From assembly GCA_034387635.1 (NCBI GenBank), contig JAOANU010000001.1, positions 1,488,001-1,552,000 of the forward strand: DNA of 64,000 nucleotides. Reading direction: 5' to 3'. The position numbers and the translations under genes are program-made. This document shows, piece after piece, positions 36,113 through 44,976 of this stretch (the first letter of the stretch is position 1; each line of letters starts with the position of its first letter). The DNA is from Rhodosporidiobolus odoratus (taxonomy: Eukaryota; Basidiomycota; Microbotryomycetes; Sporidiobolales; Sporidiobolaceae). The notes below the pieces were generated by a model. The model was not told the origin of the DNA. It saw only the letters and a list, made by a program, of their open reading frames with translations, and searched no databases.

Positions 36113-37107
36113 ATGGAATACGCCATCTGCCCTCCGCTCCATCTCACGAACATCCTCAGGCGAAGAATACCTAGCCTAACGCCTGTGCAGCTCGAACGCC
36201 TCACCTTCGATCTGAGCGGTCTGTACTGGGGCATGCGGTGAGTACCGCCCGTGTGTGCGCATGCAATAACCGTATTGACATACAGGTCTCCAGAACAGGG
36301 ACCCTGATCGACTGCATGCTCATGTCTGAAGAGCAGGCAAGGCAGCTCGGGGTCGCCCTTGCCGAGGTGCTTTTCTTCGTCGGCTTTCTGTCATCTTCGC
36401 TTGCTAATTACCCTACTGTCCCTGCAGGCTATGCCGACTTCGTGGCATGAGCACCTGAAGTCTCCTCCCCTCTTCGTCGTGTACGAGCCCACCACCGGAC
36501 AAACCCTCGCCGTGCACCGGTACCTAACCGCCTTCCGAGATACTGGCATCACCTACTGCGTCGAAGTAGGCGGCTCAACCCCCGTCGTCCTCGAACAACT
36601 ACCTCCAGCTTCGACCCGGATCCTCAAGAGCATTGCTTGCTACAAGGGCGACGCGCCTTTCCTGCGCCTTCCTCCGGTCGAACGGCCGCACGATCTCGTA
36701 GCAGCGGTGGGTCACCTGATAGACTACCCCGTACCATACTGTATCTCAAATGATGACGGGAGTAACTGCCTGGGGGGCCAGGAACTTGTAGTTATGGAGG
36801 CTTATCTCGTAGGGAGGGAACACCGGCAAGTGTTTTCTCCCGGTTTCCCCCTTTCTTGCCCCGCACGACCGGCTGATTCACCGTCATCCGCAGACAAAAG
36901 CTCAACTCCTTCTCATACCCCGCCATGTTTGACGGCGAGCTCTTCGACGATGAAAGAAAACCTTTACGGGCCCGATCAATAGCCTCCATGCTGGAGAGCC
37001 ATTTCATCGGGACCTGGGCAGGGGCGACGGAGAAATTCCCGAAGTTGCTCAGCTGTGGGATCAAGGTGGAGTGGCACAAGGTGGCGCTGGAACAGGTGGC
37101 GCTCTAG
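36113..37107 (+). CDS. Uncharacterised protein (about 269 aa) with a GC-AG intron
   Basis: Exons 36113-36237, 36294-36366, 36428-36825 and 36894-37107 join in phase. No family was recognised. The product has mixed alpha/beta character: an N-terminal helical part 'YAICPPLHLTNILRRRIPSL' and 'LERLTFDLSGLYWGMRTG', and a central segment 'FVVYEPTTGQTLAVHRYLTAF' with 'GITYCVEVGG'. It has no signal peptide or membrane segment. The third intron must use a GC donor (cg|gcaagt at 36826), because only that restores the downstream frame ('REHRQKLNSFSYPAMFDG'). The start ATG lies only about 67-91 nt from the divergent IMP1 start. The same frame is open upstream of the ATG, antisense to IMP1 exon 1, so the true 5' end is not certain. 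It is convergent with the next gene. Confidence 0.6.
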
Positions 37108-37238
37108 GGGTGCCATGCGGACGAGAATTGGCTTCCGAGACGTTTTGGGACGGAGATGGATTGTTCATATTGTTGCAACATGGAAAGAAGGACGCTGTAC
37201 ACTTCGAAGACTACGATGAAGAGGAGAGGACTGAGCCG

Positions 37239-38132
37239 CTACAAACTGTCCACTCTGCCAGCCTCCATTCGGGTCTCTTCGTTCAACGCAAATCCGGCAG
37301 CCGGCAGCTCGACCCAACCAGCTGCGTCCATCTTGAGGGCCGTAGGTCCGAGGAGGGCATCCACGGACTCGTGCGGTTGTCTCAAGAGAGCAGGGAGGTT
37401 GAGGCGGACGAGCAGGTTGTGTCGGGGTTGAGCAGGCGAGAGGGATGTCATATGGAACTGCATAGAAACACCTCAATCACGCCAAATGACGCCGAGAAAA
37501 CCGGAACATACTCTTGTAGCGACATCCCCCGTGTTTTCCCCAACCCACCAGCCCTCGAGCACTTTGCGAGCGAGCTCTTCTTCCCACTTGGCATTGTCAG
37601 ATACGGCTGCAGCGGCCTCCTCTACTAGGCCCAAGAAGCCCGATGCCTCGTACTCAGACGTGCTTTGTGTGATGGCAACACGGTGGGAGCGTAGTCCGGT
37701 GATGTTGGCGGAAGAAAAGGCCATCATGCGGGAGGAGAAAAGCATGGTGTGCTTGAAGGTGAAAGGTGCAGCGGTTCGGTTTGGGTGGCGGAGAAAGGGT
37801 ATCTCGAGTTTGGCTTCCTGTGCGACCTGACGCATCAGCACGAAGTGCAGGGGCGCGAGACAGAGGGTACCTACGAAGAAAGTGCGTTTTCCGCCGGGCA
37901 CTCCTGCCATCCCCGTCTCAATCTGCTTTCCCGCTTCGACGCAAACCCAGCTCATTCCATCTTTTATATCGGCCAGAGGGAATCTTAAGTCCTCAGAGGT
38001 GAGAAAGAGGTCAGGCTGAGATGCCCATTCTTGAGGAAGGAGGGCGCGGACGATGACCTCTGGTAGAGCGATCGACGCCAAGATAAAGTCGTAGCGGCCT
38101 GTTATGTGCGGTGCGATATAGCTCGAGAGCAT
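37239..38132 (-). CDS. Uncharacterised protein, possibly acetoacetate-decarboxylase-like
   Basis: Minus-strand exons 38132-37512 and 37457-37239 join in phase 0 (GDVATR|FHMTSLSP), giving about 279 residues. A 48-nt stop-free segment, 37874-37827, has GT...AG ends and may be a further intron. Removing it joins 'GGKRTFF' to 'VAQEAKLEIPFLRHP', which reads more like a conserved block. Visible features are 'YDFILASIALPEVIVRALLP', 'FKHTMLFSSRMMAFSSANIT' and the acidic helix 'WEEELARKVLEGWWV'. The early segment and the 'F-EAK-EIPF' block recall the acetoacetate decarboxylase-like fold, but the active-site lysine cannot be assigned with confidence. ATG 38132 is the first ATG in frame. A preceding minus-strand ORF (38159-38452) might be a 5' exon. 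Confidence 0.5.
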
Positions 38133-39834
38133 ATCGAGGAGAGACCGACGGTGACCTCTCAAAACCGCCAACTTCGCTTCTCTGCTTCTCTTTCATTCAC
38201 TCTTGCGGCTTCACCTCCACCATATACCGTATCATTCTCGTTTTCGATTGCAGCACTGCCAGCAGCTCTCGTCTTTCTTTCTCTCGACACGCTCCGTGCT
38301 TCACGCACTTTGGTCGCCGTTTCGAAGTTTTCGACTTGCCAGACGGCCTCAACGGATGGCAGCCCTAGCAGGAGGTGTGCAGGGCTGCAGACATTGCTCA
38401 GGTGAGTGTATATCTCTGGTGCTAGGGTGCTTTCGAGCTGACCTTGCCGCATCCTGACAGACTCGCGCTCCCTCCCTGGTTCTCCTGCTTCTCTATTCTC
38501 CCCTCACACGACACCACAATCATACACACACGCCCCTCTATATTCATGCTACCCATCCTGCCCTCTCGAGGGTCGTGGATGACGGCAGCGGGAAAGGAGG
38601 GGCAGAACGATGGGTTGGGGCTTCTCTTTCCGGGAACGTCCCACCCGCGAACGCTTCGTGCAAGCCTTACTAGCCGAACTTCCGTCCTCGGCCGCTACTC
38701 ATGCGAAAGACTGGGGAGGGAGGCGGCGTTCGGAACATTACCTTCTCTACTTGATATCGAAGCCATTTGTAACGATTGTGTCGCTACATCTGAATGCGCA
38801 TGTAGCTGCATCGAAAGCCTCGAGAGCATGAGTTTGCGCTCGGTTAACGTCCACCAGCTAGGTGCAGACTTCTCCACGTCGCTGGGCCATTGCACCGTCG
38901 TCTTCCGGCAACATTCTGCCTTACTTCCCCAGCTTAAGCGGCTGAAGGCCGCGAGGTGGCTCACAATCCCAGACGCAGAGTGCGTAATGTCGCGTCGTGG
39001 GCGAGCGGCGAATGCGTAGGGCAACAAAGGAAGAGAATGATGAAAGAAATCGTCTTTCTCGTGCGCACCCACCTTCACGATCATGTTCAAGCGAGACTTA
39101 CTGCTCTGAGAATATCGCGGCTTGACGTCCTACGACGCGGTAGGGGCTTGCAGGATCGCGTAGCTGCGGGAGCGCGAGAGGGAAGGAAGGACGAGGAAGA
39201 AAAGTTGCAGCAGCGGCGCGGTCCAAAACTGCCAGACAGTCGAGAAGGCACGGAGGAAGGCATACTCTAGCCGTGAACTTTGTTATAGTGAAGGTGGCGC
39301 TATCTGCAACGCGTCAAGTGAGCACGAGAGACCGAGCCCAGGAGAGATAGAGAAAACGGGTGGACGTACCGACGGCCGGCATGGTGCCGGGCGAGAGGTG
39401 GTATTCATCCAGCAGGCTGCACGAGTAGTGCCCGCTACTATGCGCCGCGTCTTCGCACGAGGTGCGCGATGCAAGGCAGGCGTTCAGACCGCAAACGGGG
39501 CGAAGGTAATACTGATGAGGAAAAGCAGCGTAAACCGTCAGGACTCCTTTCGGCAGCGGGAGGTACGAGGTGACGCATAACGAAGCCGGAGCGGAGTAGG
39601 CTGATTACTCGGTACAGGCAGAGAGTAAAGTCGGAGGACGAGTAGCGGCGAGAGCCACGATTCGAGGAAAGGCAACACTCCTCCACTGTCGCAAGCTTCA
39701 TTAACACGCTCTAGACTCGATACAGAGCTGCATACACCTCTGCCACTTCCCCAGCCGTCCCCCTCGCAGCCTCTCTTTTTGTTGAATCGCCGCCTGTCTC
39801 CCCTCCCTTCTCCCACTCTCCCAACTTTATCACC
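38133..39834. other. 1.7-kb stretch without a firm gene
   Basis: Several open frames overlap here. A minus ORF at 38159-38452 begins with ATG and contains 'LAPEIYTHLSNVCSPAHLL', faintly F-box-like. A plus frame is open at 38444-39019, with an ATG at 38576 and a helical end 'VVFRQHSALLPQLKRLKAARW'. An antisense minus frame lies at 38695-39090. None can be joined to neighbours in a defensible gene model. I record them as candidates only. The last 150 nt before 39835 are CT-rich and probably the PP2A promoter. Confidence 0.35.
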
Positions 39835-41935
39835 ATGCAAGGGTCAAACTGGCAGAACGACCCTCTCCATCCTATCGCTGTACTCGGTGAGCCACCTAGA
39901 CACTCTGATCGACGCGTTGACTTTGATTCGCTGACCCTCTTTCTCCTCCCGATCCCTCATCAATTCCAACATTCGACAGTCGACGAACTGCGCTCGGAAG
40001 ACGTCAGCCTCCGCCTCGCAAGCCTTCGTCGTCTCAGCACTATCGCCCTCGCCCTCGGTCCCGAGCGAACTCGCGGAGAGCTTCTTACCTTCCTGCAAGA
40101 GTCCCTCGATGACGATGACGAGGTGCTCCTTTGCCTGGCCGAGGAGCTTGGAGGAGGCGTCGTCGAGTACTTGGGCGGTCCCGAATACGCTCACCTCGTT
40201 CTTCCCATTCTGGAACACCTCGCCGGAGTGGAGGAGACTCTCGTCCGTGAGAAGGCGGCCGCGTCGGTGAACCAGATCTGCGGCGTTCTGAGCCAGGAGC
40301 AGGTCGAGGAGCACCTCGTCCCCCTCATCCGCCGCCTCACTACCGGCGAATGGTTCACCTCCCGCACTTCCGCCACCGCCTTGTACGCCGCGCCTTATAC
40401 CAAGGCTACTCAGCCGACGCAGGAAGAGCTCCTCAAGATGTTCACCAAGCTCTGCGAAGACGACACCCCCATGGTCCGACGAGCAGCGGCGAAGGAGCTC
40501 GGTGGCTTTGCCAAGCAGCTTTCCCACGACACTCTTCTCAACGACCTCCTTCCCGCCTTCCGCAAGCTCTCGACCGACGAGCAGGACTCTGTCCGTCTCT
40601 TGACTGTCGACGCAATGATCGCTATTGCCGAGGCACTCAACGAGGAGGAGTGCAAGAACTACCTCGGGAACACGATGAAGTCGCTGGTCAACGACAGGAG
40701 CTGGAGGGTGCGGTACATGGTGGCGGATCACTTCGTGCAGTTGGCAAAGGCGGCGGGACAGGACATCGTCCGTGAGGAGCTCACGGGAGCGTTTGTCGCA
40801 CTGTTGAAGGACAACGAGGCAGAGGTCCGAACGGCTGCATCAGGGCAGATTCCGGGTGCGTTACCCTCTTCATTCACTTCCGACAGCCGTGTTGATCCCT
40901 CTTGCTCGTAGGTTTTGCCGAGCTTGTCGACCGCGAGACCATCCTCTCTCGCATCATGCCTTGCATCCGCGATCTCGCTACCGACTCTTCCCAGCACGTC
41001 CGCGCCGCGTTGGGTAGCCAGATCTCCGGCCTTGCCCCTCTCCTCGGCAAGGACGCCACCATCGAACACACTCTCCCCCTCTTCCTCCAGCTTCTCAAGG
41101 ACGAATTCCCCGAAGTCCGCCTCAACATTATCTCGAAGCTCGAGGTGGTCAACTCTGGTTGGTCCCTATCTTGGCATCCTTTCGATCGATGTCTTACCTG
41201 ACCAACCTCTGCCCGTGTAGTCATCGGTATCGAGCTTCTCTCGAAGGCTCTCCTTCCCGCCATCGTTGAACTCGCCGAGGACAAGCAATGGCGCGTCCGG
41301 CAAGCAATCATCGAATACATCCCTCTACTCGCAAAGCAGCTTGGCGTCCAGTTCTTCGACGATCAGCTCGCCAACCTTTGCATGGGATGGCTCGGCGACC
41401 CCGTCTTCTCCATTCGTGAGGCCGCAACCATCAACCTCCGCAAACTTACCGAAGTCTTCGGTGTTGACTGGGCGAAGGAGACCATCATCCCAAAGGTCAT
41501 GGAGATGGGCCACAACGTTAACTACCTTTACCGTATGACGACCGTCTTCGCCATCACCGTACGTTCTGCCTTCTTACGCTTCTTTCGACGGCGATTCTAA
41601 GCATGATCTCCTTGCAGACCATGGCACCCGCTCTCGATGTCGACTCCATCCGCTCCTCCATCCTCCCCACTGTCGTCGCTCTCTCCTCTGACCGCATCCC
41701 CAATATCCGCTTTAACGTCGCCAAGGCTTTCGAAGTCATCTCCGTCGCCCTCGGCCCGCAAGAAGGTGGTCGTCAACTCGTACACGAGGAGGTCGTTTCT
41801 GCCGCTGAGAAGCTTACCCAGGACTCGGATGCCGACGTGCGTTTCTTCGCGGAGAAGGCGGTGCAAGTGGCAAGGGCCGTTGCCAGTGGAGAACAGCACC
41901 CGGCGAGCGAGGAAGTGGTCATGCAAGACGCGTGA
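39835..41935 (+). CDS. TPD3: Protein phosphatase 2A scaffold (A/PR65) subunit
   Basis: Five or so short introns (for example 39886-39979, 40856-40911, 41157-41220, 41560-41617). The protein is a continuous array of HEAT repeats, starting with a short exon ([17 protein letters not shown]) and '[20 protein letters not shown]'. Typical repeats are '[18 protein letters not shown]', '[18 protein letters not shown]', '[17 protein letters not shown]', '[18 protein letters not shown]', '[20 protein letters not shown]', '[19 protein letters not shown]', '[20 protein letters not shown]', '[19 protein letters not shown]' and '[17 protein letters not shown]'. The D/E-W-R-V-R-x motifs are hallmarks of PR65. 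It is the structural subunit that joins the PP2A catalytic subunit to B-type regulators, acting in mitosis and growth control. A short acidic C-terminus (SEEVVMQDA) ends it. Length and content are normal. Confidence 0.95.
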
Positions 41936-42342
41936 GCAGGATGTGCGAACGGACGCTTTTCCGAAGGTTGCGAGGTGGGATAGGAGAAGGTAGATTTCCC
42001 CCACTCTCTCTCCCTCTCGATGCAGTGCTCTTTTCAGTTGTCTGTCCCGTGCCATTCCCATCCTACCTTCTCCAACTCCATATCATTCGTGCTCTGTCCA
42101 CGCCGTCTATTGCGGAGCTCCTGTGCCTATACCTCCCGGTTTTCCTTCTTTCCCGTTTTCATCCTAGTTTTCGTCCTGGTAGGTCCTGCACTTTTTCCCC
42201 GAAGAGATTGTGAATGAGATACAAAACCGATGTGCAAGTTCACCTCTGCTTGTCGTGCATGCGGGCGAGAGAAGTCCGAGAGAAGCCAACGGTAGAATAG
42301 CAACAACAGTCCTGCGAGGTACGGATGGGAGGGAAATATATT
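41936..42342. other. Convergent 3' spacer
   Basis: This is 407 nt between the PP2A-A stop (+) and the 7TM protein stop (-). It is CT- and T-rich around 42,000-42,200. No gene was recognised. Confidence 0.45.
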
Positions 42343-44549
42343 CTACCACTGCGAAACGTCTTTGAGCCGCCATCGTCCGATCAAGCCTCGCCACCACCAA
42401 GCCTGCTGACCTTCTGCCCCGCGAGGTCGCCAACTCGCCTCCGGTGCCTCTCCGGCCTCGAGATCAGGCGGATGAGGAGGGTAAGCATGCGTCTCTCCTC
42501 CTTCACCTTGCCGCCTCGAGCTCCGTTCCTCCCGCCTTCGCAGCCGATCTCTCCTCATCGTCTGCGCTTCCTCACTATCGCTGCTCCCACTCGACATAGC
42601 CTCGTCGACCCACTCTTCACCCTCTCTACCTGCATTCTCCTCCTCTTCCTCCTCGAGCCTCTCCCCTCCATCCAGCTCAAACCCCGCCCTCCGTTCTCCA
42701 GCATCCATCTCCCCACCCTCCTCGACAATCCCCCTCGCAGCCTGCCTCCTTTCCCCCCTCTCCTTCTTCCCCCTCTGCATCAAAGCTCGAATTCCAAATC
42801 CCCTTCGGACATCATCCGACAGACCTGGAGGTTTGGCAGCTCGAGCTACGGCGGCAGCATCGTGTGCGCTACGAAGGTGAGAGAGGAAGGGAGAGAAGAG
42901 GCGTGTGAAGGGGGTATAGAAGTGACTGGTGGAGGGACGCGATGAAGAAATGGTCGACGAGTTGGAGTCGCTACCAGTGGTGCGTGCTGCACTTGCAGGG
43001 GCGGTGGGACTCGTAAGTGACCGTGGTTCTGCTCCCGTAGCTTCGGGAGAGGTTGAGAGGTCTTGCAACTCGATCGATTCGCCGTCTGGGTGGGAAGGTC
43101 GCGAGGGACCAGCCCCGGTGAGCCTTCGTCGCAAGCTGCCCGCCACGGTGTCCCTCGTGGCCGTAGCCTCTCCCCCGTCGCCTTCCTCCCCCTCAACCAC
43201 TTTCCGCTTCCCTTCCCGCTTCCTCCTCCTTTGTTCCTCCTTCCGCCTCTGCTTTTCCCGCTTCTTCTCCACATCCTCTGCCTCACCCGCCCACATCCCC
43301 GCCCCAACCCACCACCAAAACCCGACCCAAGACTGCCACAACAAGATACATGTCACCACCCCAGGTAACCACCTCATCCTCTCCTCTTTAATCTCGACAA
43401 AGTTGACCGCCGTTCCCAAAACCCCCAGGATGAGGGCGAGGATTCCGAACGCGGCGGTCCCTCCGTCGAGTCGCCAGGCTCGGGAACGGTTCAGGGTCAG
43501 ACCCCAGATCCACAGTGCCATGGTGTAGAGGAGGGTCAGAGATGAGTTGGCTGTGTTGCGAACGGCGTCGCCGAGGTCGTTGACGGCCGCGTGAGGGGAC
43601 ATGGCGGTGAAATAGAGTCCGGCTGTGGCGAGTGCGAGGGGACCTGTCACACGATCCCGTATGAGCGCGAGAGACTCGAGCATAAAAGAGTCGGGAGGGC
43701 GAGAACGAACCGAGTAAGCCCAAGATCAGTCGAGCTTCGAGCGATGACGGGAAGAGCATTGTGAGGAATTGGATGTGGGTCGAATGCGTAGCGAGGGCGT
43801 TCAAGCCTTGGAGGAAAAACCAAGCGGCTCGTTTAGGGTTGGACCAGCTCTTCTTCGGAATGGCGACTTCGACTGCCGCAATCGAGGCGAGTGAGTGTGG
43901 GGGAGGAAGAGAATGACGAGTGGGAGAACGCACTGTAGTCGAACATGAAGGGCCATTCTTGACCGGTATCTATCAGTGTGTTCATGACTATGTGAAGCTG
44001 AGCGGCGACGTTGGCGAGGGACAAGACAGTCGCCATGGTCTACGGAGCAGCGACGTTCATGAACGTGTGCTGCATGCGAAGAAGGGGAAGCCGCGTACCT
44101 GTAGTATGTAGTTGACCCTCGACAGCGGAGCATGGTATCGAATGGTGAAGAGGAGGTGAACAAGCAGCAGTCCGAGAAGGGTGATGGTGACCCCCTGAAT
44201 GACGAGTTGTACCGGCATTGCATAGGTGAACGCGGGGAGAGCGGCTGTTTGGGACAAGGCAGGTCAGGCGAGTGTACAACAATCGGCAGGCTGAAAACCG
44301 CACCTCGCAACGGGTTGATCTCTGCGCTGGCCTCGAGGTTCTTGGCTAGCATAGACTGCAGTGCACTGTTGGAGGCAAAGGTGAGCGCGTCTACGGGCTT
44401 GGGAGCGGTTAAGGGCTGACTTACGCAGAGATTGAGGGTTCGAGGGCAGTTCTGGTCGGATTTGGCTTTCCCAGAATTTCGCCGAGGAAGGTTGTGACGG
44501 CGGGATCACTCCAGTCTATGGTTGTGGTCGGAATGAGGGATTCGACCAT
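42343..44549 (-). CDS. Predicted seven-transmembrane protein with long cytosolic tail
   Basis: Minus-strand gene starting at ATG 44549 (exon 1 44549-44425, exon 2 44365-44304, then at least three more before the long last exon 43640ish-42343). After about 60 soluble residues there are seven hydrophobic stretches: 'LVIQGVTITLLGLLLVHLLF', 'VLSLANVAAQLHIVMNTLI', 'AAWFFLQGLNALATHSTHI', 'LILGLLGPLALATAGLYFTA', 'SLTLLYTMALWIWGLTL', 'AFGILALILGVLGTAVNFV' and 'VVTCILLWQSWVGFWWWVGA'. A tail of about 300 residues follows, strongly charged (EDVEKKREKQRRKEEQRRRK), then Ser/Thr-rich and Glu/Arg-rich segments. The topology fits a GPCR-like or other 7TM fungal protein. No family motif (such as Ste3 or PTH11 CFEM) was recognised. 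It is divergent from an alpha-arrestin gene. Confidence 0.7.
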
Positions 44550-44976
44550 GTCGTGGATGGCCTGTACGGGCTGTGCGGTTGATTCGGGAGGCGATATCGG
44601 AAATCAAGTCGAGCGGGTCCGGGAGTGATCGGTTCGAAGTAGACGGTTGCTGAGGGGTGGAAGAGCAGTGTTGTACAGGACAGCCAAGGTAGGCCGATGT
44701 GAGAAGCGAGACTTGAAGGTGGATGAGATGAGGACGACTCGCGGAGGCGATCAAGAAAGGAAAGTCAACCTCTCGCGTACACAGCAACTGGTAGAATACA
44801 AAGCTGCCGTTCACAACGACTCAGACCACCCCAGCAAATCGCCCAGCCCAGCCAACTTGACCACGTTCCGGACTGTGGCTACCTCCGAACCTTGAATCGC
44901 TCGGTAAACATTCTCAAGGTCGAGGCATTCGACCCATTGCTTGGGGCCTAAAGCATTGTACAGCCACGTATACAGA
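44550..44976. promoter_or_regulatory. Bidirectional promoter between 7TM and alpha-arrestin genes
   Basis: This is 427 nt between two divergent ATGs. No TATA box or strong dyad was found. The only ORFs are short and overlap antisense to one another. The shared spacer would allow co-regulation of the two genes. Confidence 0.45.
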
